The position numbers and the translations under genes were made by a program. The notes beneath the pieces were generated by a model that did not search any database, was not told the DNA's origin, and saw only the letters and a list, made by a program, of their open reading frames with translations. Shown piece by piece: positions 16,568 to 26,535 of a DNA stretch of 35,681 bases (positions are counted from its first letter, which is position 1; each line of letters begins with the position of its first letter). The stretch lies in NCBI GenBank assembly GCA_000961725.1, contig LADS01000051.1, positions 1 to 35,681 of the forward strand, given 5' to 3'. This stretch comes from Desulfobulbaceae bacterium BRH_c16a (lineage in GTDB: Bacteria > Desulfobacterota > Desulfobulbia > Desulfobulbales > Desulfocapsaceae).

Positions 16568-17329
16568 TCACTCTTCTCCGATATATGCTTCGATCACCCT
16601 GGGATTGGCAGCGACTTCCTTCGGACTTCCCGAACCAATCACTTCACCGAAATCGAGGACGTAGATCTGGTCGGAAATATCCATGACCACGCCCAGATCA
16701 TGCTCAACCAGCACCACCGTGATCCCCCACTCTTTCTTCAGATCGAGGATAAAGCGGACAATATCTTCCTTCTCCTCGATATTCATGCCCGCCATCGGTT
16801 CATCGAGCAGCAGCAGTTTGGGGGCGAGCGTCAGGGCTCTAGCCACCTCGACCCTCTTCTGCACGCCGTAGCTGAGGTTGCCGACCATTTTTTTTCGATA
16901 GGGTTCAAGCTCCATAAAGTCGATAACCTTTTCCACGTAGACCCTGTTTTCCGCCTCGATTCGCGACGCCTTGCCGAAGAAGATCAGGGCATGAAAAATC
17001 GAGTAGTTGAGGTTCTGATGCCTGGCCAGGAGGAGATTATCCAGCACCGAGAGCCCCCGGAACAGTTCCAGATTCTGAAAAGCCCTGGCAATACCCATAT
17101 TGGACACCTGGTGAGGCGAAGAGTGAGTCAGGTTGCGCTGACCGTAGCGAATTCTTCCGCTGGTCGGATGGTAAAAGCCGGAAACACAGTTGAGAAGGCT
17201 TGTCTTACCGGCGCCGTTTGGGCCGATGATCGAGGTGATAAGCCCCGGTTCGATGGTAACATCGACTTTGGTCAGGGCATTCAACCCGCCAAAGGTCAGA
17301 GTAGCTTCAGAAACAATGAGATGTGTCAT
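16568..17329 (-). CDS. Branched-chain-type ABC transporter ATPase, LivG class, 253 aa
   Basis: The first gene of the transport operon. Walker A is GPNGAGKT (36-43), the signature is LSYGVQKRVEVARAL (152-166; LSYGQQ is more usual) and Walker B is LLLLDEP (172-178). The Liv-specific insertion after the Q-loop (FQNLELFRGLSVLDNLLLARH) is present. I start at ATG 17329 (GGGAAA a few bases upstream); the in-frame start at 17374 would add 15 residues unlike the family. It pairs with the LivF-type ATPase at 10110-10928. A promoter candidate lies in the 152-bp gap upstream. Confidence 0.93.
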   Translation of the reverse strand: MTHLIVSEATLTFGGLNALTKVDVTIEPGLITSIIGPNGAGKTSLLNCVSGFYHPTSGRIRYGQRNLTHSSPHQVSNMGIARAFQNLELFRGLSVLDNLLLARHQNLNYSIFHALIFFGKASRIEAENRVYVEKVIDFMELEPYRKKMVGNLSYGVQKRVEVARALTLAPKLLLLDEPMAGMNIEEKEDIVRFILDLKKEWGITVVLVEHDLGVVMDISDQIYVLDFGEVIGSGSPKEVAANPRVIEAYIGEE

Positions 17330-17401
17330 AGATTTCCCAACATCACTTGTTCTAGTTGATAATTCAGTTTTCAATCGACAGTACTACGCTGTCTATCATT
17401 T

Positions 17402-17441
17402 ATTATATTGATACCATACAGAACACAAAATTATTAATCAA
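17402..17441 (-). promoter_or_regulatory. Probable promoter of the Liv/acyl-CoA ligase operon
   Basis: The AT-rich gap before the LivG-type gene has a consensus TATAAT on the minus strand (17407-17402) with a poor -35 (TTTTGT, 17-nt spacing), and an overlapping pair TTGATT (17441-17436) / TATGGT (17418-17413), also with 17 nt. Either could start the operon; weak -35 boxes fit dependence on an activator such as the adjacent LuxR-type protein. Confidence 0.45.
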
Positions 17442-17481
17442 GTTTATTAAATAGGGGTTTAATAGCGGGATAAAACCACTA

Positions 17482-19062
17482 CTACGTCATTGCAAGGAGA
17501 TGGGACCGCAGGTTTATCTTTTTGTTTTTAATACTTAATTTACTCCTGATGTTATGCCGGTGAAACAGGACCGTATTCTTGGCAATCAGCAATACTTCCG
17601 CTATCTCTTTATTGGTCTTGCCCTCCTTGATCAAACTCGCCACCCTGATTTCGACAGGTGTCAACTGAACCATTCCCGAAGCCAGTTTATCGCTGAAGGG
17701 AGAAATTATGTTACTGAGATTGGTCTCGAGAATCTTCGCCAGCGTCCTTTGCCGGATATCGAGACGGCCATCGAAGATCCCCTGGAGATAGGGGCTGACA
17801 AGCTGCTGGACATTGCGCACCACAATTTCGCCAAGCTCCTTCTTATCGTCCTCCCGCTGTTTTAAAAGAACCCTGAGGGCTGTGTTCGCTTCTTCCAGAT
17901 GATGGGATTGGGCTTCCAGCTCCTTTTCCCGTTTTTTCAATGACCTTTCCGCCCGTTTCCTTTCTTCGATCTCCAACTCCAGCTTCCGGTTGATCTGGGC
18001 CAGTTCGGCGGTCCGCTCGGCAACCAGCTCTTCCAGGTGTCCATGATACCTGTCCAATTCCTCCTGGGCTTTCTTGCGGTCGCTGATATCCCGCAAGGTG
18101 ACGATATTGCCCATCGGCCGGCCAGCCCTGTCCTGGTAGAGCGTCGAGCTGAGCTGCACATCGAGAATTTTTCCTTCCCTGGTCAAGCGACGGGTTTCGA
18201 ACAGACTGATCTTCTGACCGCTCTGCATCCGCAGGATCGCAGCTTTTGTCTCCGGCCAGCTTTCCGCCGGAACAAAATCGATCTGCTTGCCCAGCAATTC
18301 CTCGCGCGATAGATGAAAGGTCTGCTCAAAGGCAGGGTTTACATAGGTGGCCACCCCCTGCATGTCGTACACGACGATGGGATCGGGAGACGACTCGAGA
18401 AAGGTACGATACCTCTCTTCGCTTTCGCGGAGGATCTCCTCCGTCCTTTTTCGTTCCGCCAGTTCGTAACGCACATCGGCATACAAGCGGGATTTTTCCA
18501 GGGCGATAAGGGCCAAAGCGGCAAAACGCTCGAGGGTGGCGATGTCCTCGTCACTGAATTGCCTGTCCATCTCGACATGGGCAAGGCCAATGACGCCCAG
18601 AACCCGCCGATCTTTTTTGAGGGGAATGCCGACGATGGAGCGGAGACCGTTCAGGACCTTGTCGGGAAGTCTTCGGGGCCAATTTTGATAATCCTTGACT
18701 ACAACCAGGGCTTCGGTCTCCCAGACCCTTCCTCCCATACCCTGCCCTTTTGTCACCCGCCTCCCCAACTGGCTTTTGAAAAAGCCCATGCCAAACTGCA
18801 GCTGCACGTATTCTTCGCCGGGTTCCAACAGAAAAATATAGCCGTGTTCGGTATTGCTGAGCGAGGCTGCCCGTTCAAGGATATTTTCCAGCAACTCTTC
18901 CTGATCGAGCTTTTCAATGAGCCCGAGGGAGGTTTCATGCAGGGCTTTCAGCGAGGCATTTTGCCGGTGGAACGCCTCTTCAGCCGTCTTCAGACGCTGA
19001 GCTTCCAGCTTAAGAGTTTCAATCTGCCGCACCAGGTCCTGCACGGAAGGGGTAGTGTCCAT
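17482..19062 (-). CDS. GAF-PAS-coiled-coil-LuxR transcriptional regulator, 526 aa
   Basis: A cytosolic one-component regulator without membrane spans. Domains seen: short N-terminal coiled coil (1-48), GAF (about 50-190, NTEHGYIFLLEPGEE...IVGIPLKKDRRVLGVI), PAS (about 215-330, ESSPDPIVVYDMQGVATYVN), a long coiled coil (330-410) and a C-terminal LuxR/GerE helix-turn-helix (465-520, LTPVEIRVASLIKEGKTNKEIAEVLLIAKNTVLFHRHNI). No receiver or kinase domain is present. The start is ATG 19062 with AAGGAA about 10 nt upstream; an extension to 19113 has no support. It lies immediately upstream of and codirectional with the transport operon and divergent from the XRE-cupin gene, so control of either arm by a small-molecule signal sensed in GAF or PAS is likely but inferred. 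Confidence 0.9.
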   Translation of the reverse strand: MDTTPSVQDLVRQIETLKLEAQRLKTAEEAFHRQNASLKALHETSLGLIEKLDQEELLENILERAASLSNTEHGYIFLLEPGEEYVQLQFGMGFFKSQLGRRVTKGQGMGGRVWETEALVVVKDYQNWPRRLPDKVLNGLRSIVGIPLKKDRRVLGVIGLAHVEMDRQFSDEDIATLERFAALALIALEKSRLYADVRYELAERKRTEEILRESEERYRTFLESSPDPIVVYDMQGVATYVNPAFEQTFHLSREELLGKQIDFVPAESWPETKAAILRMQSGQKISLFETRRLTREGKILDVQLSSTLYQDRAGRPMGNIVTLRDISDRKKAQEELDRYHGHLEELVAERTAELAQINRKLELEIEERKRAERSLKKREKELEAQSHHLEEANTALRVLLKQREDDKKELGEIVVRNVQQLVSPYLQGIFDGRLDIRQRTLAKILETNLSNIISPFSDKLASGMVQLTPVEIRVASLIKEGKTNKEIAEVLLIAKNTVLFHRHNIRSKLSIKNKKINLRSHLLAMT

Positions 19063-19164
19063 AACTGCGCGATTTCCTTTTTGGAGGATCAATGACCGGG
19101 ACGGCAACCCCACGCTAGCCTATCAATATAAAGATGCCTGGCAACGACCTTCCCACGACATTGA

Positions 19165-19180
19165 AGTGATTATTATCACA
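19165..19180. promoter_or_regulatory. CRP/FNR-family operator-like box
   Basis: AGTGA-TTATTA-TCACA (19165-19180) matches the CRP pattern TGTGA-N6-TCACA at nine of ten half-site positions. It lies in the divergent control region between the LuxR-type and XRE-cupin genes, so a CRP/FNR-type regulator could act on either arm. No such regulator is encoded in the window. Confidence 0.55.
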
Positions 19181-19290
19181 TCATATTAGTCAAAAGTATG
19201 CAACCTTTAATTTCGTCTGCAAGGTTCTTGAACTCCTTCATTCCGGAACAGCCCGGAATGACGGAAAATTACTCGGTTCGATCTTTTCTC

Positions 19291-19319
19291 TTGAAATGTT
19301 CATTAATATTTCATATAAG
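19291..19319 (+). promoter_or_regulatory. Promoter of the XRE-cupin gene, with downstream direct repeats
   Basis: TTGAAA (19291-19296), 17 nt, TATAAG (19314-19319). The copies of AATATTAAC at 19322-19330 and 19339-19347 cover the expected start site at 17-bp spacing, a plausible operator for autorepression by the XRE-cupin protein. Confidence 0.6.
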
Positions 19320-19369
19320 TAAATATTAACTAAAAACTAATATTAACAAAAACCATATAGCGAGTCTGC

Positions 19370-19912
19370 ATGAACATAGGCACATTGATCAGAAGATGTC
19401 GGAAAGAGCGCAAGCTGACCCTGAAGACAGTCGCCGAGAAGGCTTCTATCTCGGAAGGCTTTCTCAGCCAGGTGGAAAACGCGGTAAATTCCCCTTCGGT
19501 GGACACCCTCATCCGGATCTGCAATGCGATTGGCGTCAACGCCGGCGACCTTATTTCCCAGGTCAGCAAGCAGGAAAAAATCATCCTGATCAGGAAGGCC
19601 GACTGGGACGACATCGACCTTTCCCACACCGGTTTCGTCACCCGTCGCTTTTTTCCGCCGGAAAACCGCACCGTCATCGACTCCTCGATTCTCGTGATCG
19701 ATCCGGGCAAATCCATCCCGGTCAGGAAAAACATCAAAAACGGCCAGGAGGTACTCTGCGTCCTGAAAGGATCGGTCGAGTTGATGTCGAGCGATGAAAC
19801 AGTTGTCCTGGTCGAAGGCGATTCAGTTCATTACTGGTCCAACCCCGACAGTCAGAAAATCACCAATACCAGCAAAAACACAAGTTTTGTTCTATGGGTG
19901 GGAACGCTTTAG
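19370..19912 (+). CDS. XRE-family regulator with C-terminal cupin domain, 180 aa
   Basis: The N-terminal Cro/CI-type helix-turn-helix is clear (about 4-62: IGTLIRRCRKERKLTLKTVAEKASISEGFLSQVENAVNSPS), and the C-terminal half is a cupin-like barrel (about 105-175, with NGQEVLCVLKGSVELM and VVLVEGDSVHYWSNP). Such two-domain proteins usually sense a small metabolite in the cupin barrel and control the adjacent catabolic genes. It stands 87 bp upstream of the thiolase-DUF35-AacS-IVD genes on the same strand and is probably cotranscribed with or controls them. It has its own promoter at 19291-19319. The ligand is not readable. Confidence 0.9.
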   Translation: MNIGTLIRRCRKERKLTLKTVAEKASISEGFLSQVENAVNSPSVDTLIRICNAIGVNAGDLISQVSKQEKIILIRKADWDDIDLSHTGFVTRRFFPPENRTVIDSSILVIDPGKSIPVRKNIKNGQEVLCVLKGSVELMSSDETVVLVEGDSVHYWSNPDSQKITNTSKNTSFVLWVGTL

Positions 19913-19999
19913 GAGCCATGCATTTCGTTACAGCTCCTTCTTATCAACGGCCTTTCGCGCAACCGACACGTCAACCATAACCAAACAGGAGACCGAGGT

Positions 20000-21433
20000 A
20001 TGATCACGTTCAGCAAACAACAGTTGCAGATTCCGAAACTCCAGCGACCGGTATATCTTGTAACAGCAGGACAGTCCAAGTTCGACCGAGCCTTTCCGGA
20101 CAAACGGACCGAAGAACTGTGTATCGAGTCATTCACCATGGCGGCCCATTTACTCGACATATCCCCGGCAGAATTGAAACGGTATATTCACAGCTGCTAT
20201 TATGGGCACTTTGCCGATCATTTCGGCGATCAGCTCCTGGGCGAGTCGGTCATTCACGACCGGCTTGGTCTCGATCCACTCGGCAACGTCGGGGTGAAAA
20301 CCGGCGGCGCCACCGGCGGCTCGACCCTGTGGGAAGGTCTGAAGGCTGTAGCCTCCGGCTACTCCGATTGCGTTCTCGTCATGGGGTGGGAACGGATGGA
20401 CGAAGTACCTACCGATGAGGGGAATTTCCTTATCTCCTGCGCCGCCGACAAAGACTGGGAATCGCCCCTCGGCCATATCTATACCGGATACTATGCAGTC
20501 ATGGCGCAACGCTACTGGCAGATTTTCGGCAAGTCAGAAGAATCCTTCAGAAGGACTCTTGCAGAGATATCCGTCAAGCATCACGGCTACGCAAGATTTA
20601 ATCCTTTTGCCCAGTCACCGATGAAGATCACCGTCGAGGACGTCCTGAATTCGCCGGTAGTCGCCTACCCGCTGCGGGCACTCGACTGCTGCCTGATGAG
20701 TGTCGGGGCAGCCTGTGCTATCCTCTGTGATGAAGATACTGCGGTGAAACTCACCAAAAACTCCAAGCACAAGCCTCTGCGCATCTATGTTTCGGCCGGA
20801 TCGCATACCCTGCGGCCCGCCGACAGGCTGCATATGGATATCCCGCTGCTGCCGCACGAAACTGCCGACCAGTACAAAGATCTGGGTGAGCGCTTCCCGG
20901 GCGGCGACCGATACCCCGGCTTCACCGGCTTTCTCGCAGCAAGAATGGCCGCCTACTATGCCTATGGCATGGCGGGCATCACCAACCCGATGGAAGATTT
21001 CGATGTCCTCGAGCTCCATGACGCCTTCACCATCAGCGACGTACAGAGCTACGAAGATATCGGCCTCAGACCCTATGGTTATGGCCGCGATTACGTTGAA
21101 TCGGGCGACTGCTATCACACCAATCCGTTTACCGAAAAACCGGGCAAGCTGCCGTCAAATCTCTCCGGTGGCCTGATCGGTTGCATGCATTCGGTAGGCG
21201 CCACGGGAATCATGCAGGCCTTCGAGGTTGCAACCCATATCTGGAACAGATGGGAAGAGTTCCACGGCGACGAGAAAATCTGGGATAAATTCAATCGGGA
21301 AAAACCAAGCGACTGGACCAACCTGCAGGTGGTCGGCGCGAAAAGAGGAATGGCCATCAGCCATGCCGGCGTCGGCTCCCATGTCACCTCGACCATCCTG
21401 ATGGACCCCGATCATTTGATTAAAAAAGATTAA
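20000..21433 (+). CDS. Thiolase-like protein of the DUF35-associated type, nucleophilic Cys absent, 477 aa
   Basis: Overall fold matches the thiolase/SCP2 family. The segment that normally holds the nucleophile (CATG/CASG) reads GGATGG, so the Cys position is Gly103. The other active-site blocks are kept: ELHDAFT (His340) and GCMHSVGATG (His397, usually GHPxGATG); the C-terminal Cys/Gly loop is HAGVGSH. Without the Cys a classical acyl transfer is unlikely; a retro-aldol or Claisen-type reaction, as in the Ltp2-ChsH2 sterol aldolase (also a Cys-less thiolase with a DUF35 partner), is a possible model. AGGAG lies upstream of ATG 20000. The DUF35 gene follows at 11 bp, supporting a complex. Automatic annotation would probably call it acetyl-CoA acetyltransferase; I am sure of the fold, not of the reaction. 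Confidence 0.85.
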   Translation: MITFSKQQLQIPKLQRPVYLVTAGQSKFDRAFPDKRTEELCIESFTMAAHLLDISPAELKRYIHSCYYGHFADHFGDQLLGESVIHDRLGLDPLGNVGVKTGGATGGSTLWEGLKAVASGYSDCVLVMGWERMDEVPTDEGNFLISCAADKDWESPLGHIYTGYYAVMAQRYWQIFGKSEESFRRTLAEISVKHHGYARFNPFAQSPMKITVEDVLNSPVVAYPLRALDCCLMSVGAACAILCDEDTAVKLTKNSKHKPLRIYVSAGSHTLRPADRLHMDIPLLPHETADQYKDLGERFPGGDRYPGFTGFLAARMAAYYAYGMAGITNPMEDFDVLELHDAFTISDVQSYEDIGLRPYGYGRDYVESGDCYHTNPFTEKPGKLPSNLSGGLIGCMHSVGATGIMQAFEVATHIWNRWEEFHGDEKIWDKFNREKPSDWTNLQVVGAKRGMAISHAGVGSHVTSTILMDPDHLIKKD

Positions 21434-21444
21434 GGAGAGATACT

Positions 21445-22035
21445 ATGAGCATGTTCGGACAGGTTTTCGTCAAAAACAATCAATATAAGCTGAAAGGCAA
21501 TTTTCATCATCTGACCCCCAACACCCCGATACGCAACGCCGACGATGGCTGGAAGCTCCTGGGCATCACCAACCCAAGGGATATGACATATATCCACTCC
21601 TACGGCGGCGAGGCGATCTTCTTTGAATCGCTCAGCCAGGGCAAACTGATGGCCTCCCGCTGCGACGGTATCGACTGTGCTTCCAAGGGCACGGTGTATA
21701 TGCCGTTCCGGATCCACTGCCCGGATTGTCTCGGCAAGAATACGGTCATCGATCTGACCGATATCGCCAAGACGACCGCCCGCATTCACACCTTCATGGT
21801 GTGCGAGCGGTCCGGGGCTTTCAATCTGCTGAACAAACCTATAAAATTCATCAATATCGAATTTGACGGCGTTGCCACCATCCTGATGAGTTATCTCAGC
21901 GTCGGTGAACCGGCATTCGGCACGAAGGTGGTGCCGATCTTCAAAACTTCCGGCCCGACCTTCACCATCCTCGATCTGTCATGGGTGACGGAGGGAACAA
22001 AGAAGGAGCAATTACCGGAGGGCTTCACTTTTTAA
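21445..22035 (+). CDS. DUF35 / OB-fold Zn-ribbon protein, partner of thiolase-like protein, 196 aa
   Basis: The middle of the protein has a rubredoxin-like zinc ribbon with C73-x4-C78 and C92-x2-C95 around MPFRIHCPDC, followed by an OB-fold (DUF35 C-terminal domain; TDIAKTTARIHTFMV... FDGVATILMSYL). Such proteins bind thiolase-fold partners and shape the CoA-substrate channel, as in archaeal thiolase/HMG-CoA synthase complexes and in Ltp2-ChsH2. An N-terminal stretch of about 60 residues precedes the ribbon, as in other long forms. AAGGAGAG lies upstream of ATG 21445, only 11 bp after the thiolase-like stop, so the two are almost certainly cotranslated. No catalytic residues of its own are expected. 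Confidence 0.88.
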   Translation: MSMFGQVFVKNNQYKLKGNFHHLTPNTPIRNADDGWKLLGITNPRDMTYIHSYGGEAIFFESLSQGKLMASRCDGIDCASKGTVYMPFRIHCPDCLGKNTVIDLTDIAKTTARIHTFMVCERSGAFNLLNKPIKFINIEFDGVATILMSYLSVGEPAFGTKVVPIFKTSGPTFTILDLSWVTEGTKKEQLPEGFTF

Positions 22036-22092
22036 CGGCTGACCGATGCCGGCCATCGGTCGATAAGACTGTAACTATAGAAGAGGAAGACC

Positions 22093-24057
<1,965 letters not shown>

Positions 24058-24098
24058 AGGGTCAGGCTATAAAAAGCGATCCATGACAAGGAGAACCC

Positions 24099-25268
24099 AT
24101 GAAAACTTTTCCTCATTTGAACTTCGGCCTGGGTGAGACGGCCAACCTGCTGCGGGAGTCGGTTCGTGACTTCGTTGACGCGGAAATCGCCCCCTTGGCG
24201 GCTGACATTGACCGCAACGACCATTTCCCTCCCGAACTCTGGCAAAAGATGGGTGCCATGGGTCTTCTAGGCATTACTGTCGCCGAGCAATACGGCGGTG
24301 CGGAAATGGGCTATCTGGAGCATGTCATCGCCATGGAGGAAATCAGCCGCGGCTCTGCCTCCGTCGGTCTCGCCTACGGCGCCCATTCCAACCTCTGCGT
24401 CAATCAGATCAAGATAAACGGCACCGAAGAGCAAAAACAGCGGTATCTCCCCAAACTCATCACCGGTGAAAATATCGGGGCCCTCGCCATGAGCGAAGCC
24501 GGAGCCGGTTCCGACGTTGTCGGCATGCGTCTTGCCGCGGTGAAGGAAGGCGACGCCTACATCATGAACGGAACCAAAATGTGGATCACCAATGGTCCTT
24601 ACGCCGATGTCCTGGTCGTATACGCCAAGACTTCTCCGGAAAAAAACCATAAAGGCATTACCGCCTTTCTCGTCGAAAAGACCATGGAAGGGTTTTCCAC
24701 CAGCCCGAAGCTCGACAAACTCGGCATGCGCGGCTCCCCGACCTGTGAGCTGGTTTTCAACAACTGCGCGGTTCCCGAGAAAAATATTCTCGGCAAGCTG
24801 GGTAAAGGCGTGGAAGTGCTGATGAGCGGTCTGAACTACGAGCGGCTGGTGCTTTCCGGGGGCCCCTTGGGAATCATGACGGCCTGCATGGAGGTCGTGC
24901 TGCCCTACGTCCACGAACGCAAACAGTTCGGCCGGGCAATCGGCGAGTTTGAGCTGATGCAGGGGAAACTGGCCGATATGTACGCCACCTGGAACGCCTG
25001 CAAATCCTACGTCTATACCGTTGCCAAGGCAGCCGACGGCGGCGGCAATATCCGCAAGGACGCCGCGGCCGTCATCCTCTTCGCCGCCGAACGGGCCACC
25101 TGGATGGCGCTTGAGGCAATCCAGTGTCTCGGCGGCAACGGCTATATCAACGATTTCCCGACCGGACGCCTGCTTCGCGATGCAAAACTCTATGAGATCG
25201 GAGCCGGCACCAGTGAAATTCGCCGTATGCTTATCGGTCGCGAATTGTTTAACGAAACTCAGGATTAA
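24099..25268 (+). CDS. ivd: Isovaleryl-CoA dehydrogenase, 389 aa
   Basis: A flavoprotein of the acyl-CoA dehydrogenase family that oxidises isovaleryl-CoA to 3-methylcrotonyl-CoA and passes electrons to ETF. Seen: the N-terminal helical domain, [11 protein letters not shown] and WITNGPYAD (FAD-contacting strands), and [21 protein letters not shown]. The catalytic Glu is at the IVD-specific position, Glu248 in [12 protein letters not shown], and the place used by other acyl-CoA dehydrogenases (LYEGTS) reads [12 protein letters not shown], exactly as in IVD. AAGGAG is 6 nt upstream of ATG 24099. It is the last gene of the plus-strand operon, 41 bp after acetoacetyl-CoA synthetase, and is followed by the 25291-25334 terminator. 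ETF, methylcrotonyl-CoA carboxylase and HMG-CoA lyase are not in the window. Confidence 0.93.
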   Translation: MKTFPHLNFGLGETANLLRESVRDFVDAEIAPLAADIDRNDHFPPELWQKMGAMGLLGITVAEQYGGAEMGYLEHVIAMEEISRGSASVGLAYGAHSNLCVNQIKINGTEEQKQRYLPKLITGENIGALAMSEAGAGSDVVGMRLAAVKEGDAYIMNGTKMWITNGPYADVLVVYAKTSPEKNHKGITAFLVEKTMEGFSTSPKLDKLGMRGSPTCELVFNNCAVPEKNILGKLGKGVEVLMSGLNYERLVLSGGPLGIMTACMEVVLPYVHERKQFGRAIGEFELMQGKLADMYATWNACKSYVYTVAKAADGGGNIRKDAAAVILFAAERATWMALEAIQCLGGNGYINDFPTGRLLRDAKLYEIGAGTSEIRRMLIGRELFNETQD

Positions 25269-25290
25269 CCGCAAATCATTATGGAGCACA

Positions 25291-25334
25291 AAAAAATAGG
25301 GGATTCGGCAGAAGTGCCGAATCCCCTATTTTTT
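25291..25334. terminator. Bidirectional terminator between ivd and tRNA-Leu
   Basis: A perfect 20-bp stem starting AAAAAATAGGGGATTCGGCA with a GAAG loop and T-runs on both strands. It ends the plus-strand ivd operon and the minus-strand tRNA-Leu transcript. Confidence 0.92.
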
Positions 25335-25343
25335 ATACCAAAG

Positions 25344-25428
<85 letters not shown>

Positions 25429-25654
25429 AGCCAAAATAATGTGTCGGTAAGAGGCTGTTATAAATACCATCATGGCCGGGTGGTTTCCATCTATTTTTTG
25501 ATTTTTTTGCTGTTTTTTTCACGAAACATCCGGCATTCTATGGGTAATGATCGGGCAACCTTGCGAAAACATGCGAGAGTGGCTATTGTTCAGGTGCCAA
25601 TAACCGCGCCGACACATCGTAACTCATAAAATATTAATAACTTACGAGGTTTTC

Positions 25655-26527
25655 ATGAAATACTCCAGAATATATGCATGCTGTATCGCCTCTCTCTTTA
25701 TCGGCTCAGCGGCCAACGCCTTGACTGTCCCGGAGAGCGGACAGGACAACCGGATAGAGTGGAACATGCAACAGAATTGGCCTACTTCGGGAAAATACCT
25801 GGATATGGTCCATTCACTCGATGGAAAATATGTCTATATGCTGAACGACAAACAGCAGGTCCAGGTATACAACAACCAGGGACAACTGCAGGGCAGTATC
25901 CCGGTAGAGGAAGGCGTCACCAACATCGATATTGCCCCTCAGGGCGAACTGCTTTACCTCGTCAATAACGCCAAGCAGACTTTCAGCTCTATTGCGGTAT
26001 CGTTTGTAATCGATATCGATACTACAGGCGCACCATTCAAAGGCCCTGCCGATGCCCCTGTCACCATAGCTCTTTTTACCGATTTTGAGTGCCCTTATTG
26101 TCGTCAGATAATACCCCTTCTGGACCAAATCCTGGAAAGAAACCCAAAGACCCTCAAACTGGCCTTTAAAAACATGCCCCTGAAGTTCCATAAGTTTGCC
26201 GAACCAAGCGCTAAAGCAGCTCTCGCTGCTCATGAACAGGGCAAGTTCTGGGAATATCATGATCGGCTTTTTGCCGAGAAAAAATTAAGTGACGACCTGT
26301 TCAAAAAGATTGCTGTAGATCTCCAGCTCGATATTCCACGCTTCGAAAAAGACATGGCATCTCCGGAAATCCAGGCAAAAATGCAAAAAGACATGATCGA
26401 TGCGCAAAATGCCGGAGTGACTGGAACCCCGACTATTTTTATCAACGGCCGCACCCCCAAGCAGCGCACCCTGGAGGGATTGCAATCGATAATCGACGAT
26501 GAACTGCGCAAGAAGGAGAACAAATAA
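25655..26527 (+). CDS. Exported DsbA-like thioredoxin-fold protein with N-terminal propeller-like region, 290 aa
   Basis: A Sec signal peptide (MKYSRIYACCIASLFIGSAANA, cleavage after residue 22) is followed by about 80 residues with two beta-rich repeats resembling propeller blades (HSLDGKYVYMLNDKQQVQVYN and APQGELLYLVNN), then a DsbA/DsbG-like domain with the redox motif C146-P-Y-C149 in FTDFECPYCRQ and the cis-Pro loop GVTGTPTIFING. It should work in the periplasm as a thiol oxidase, isomerase or reductase; the CPYC pair is unusual compared with CPHC of DsbA and favours reductase/isomerase activity. It starts at ATG 25655 with GAGG 5 nt upstream and precedes the PhoH-type gene by 8 bp, an odd functional pairing. 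No DsbB or DsbD partner is near. Confidence 0.87.
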   Translation: MKYSRIYACCIASLFIGSAANALTVPESGQDNRIEWNMQQNWPTSGKYLDMVHSLDGKYVYMLNDKQQVQVYNNQGQLQGSIPVEEGVTNIDIAPQGELLYLVNNAKQTFSSIAVSFVIDIDTTGAPFKGPADAPVTIALFTDFECPYCRQIIPLLDQILERNPKTLKLAFKNMPLKFHKFAEPSAKAALAAHEQGKFWEYHDRLFAEKKLSDDLFKKIAVDLQLDIPRFEKDMASPEIQAKMQKDMIDAQNAGVTGTPTIFINGRTPKQRTLEGLQSIIDDELRKKENK

Positions 26528-26535
26528 TTGACGGT

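Larger units (their letters stand above)
19063..19369. other. Divergent control region between LuxR-type and XRE-cupin genes
   Basis: This 307-bp gap has no gene. It holds the CRP-like box (19165-19180), an 8-bp-stem hairpin (CATTCCGG 19239-19246 / CCGGAATG 19253-19260), a good rightward promoter (19291-19319) and a direct repeat AATATTAAC at 19322 and 19339. I did not find a convincing promoter for the LuxR-type gene. Confidence 0.7.

Noticed and set aside
20000..21433. Straight call as acetyl-CoA acetyltransferase
   Set aside because: The nucleophile position is Gly instead of Cys, so the reaction cannot be assumed from fold alone.
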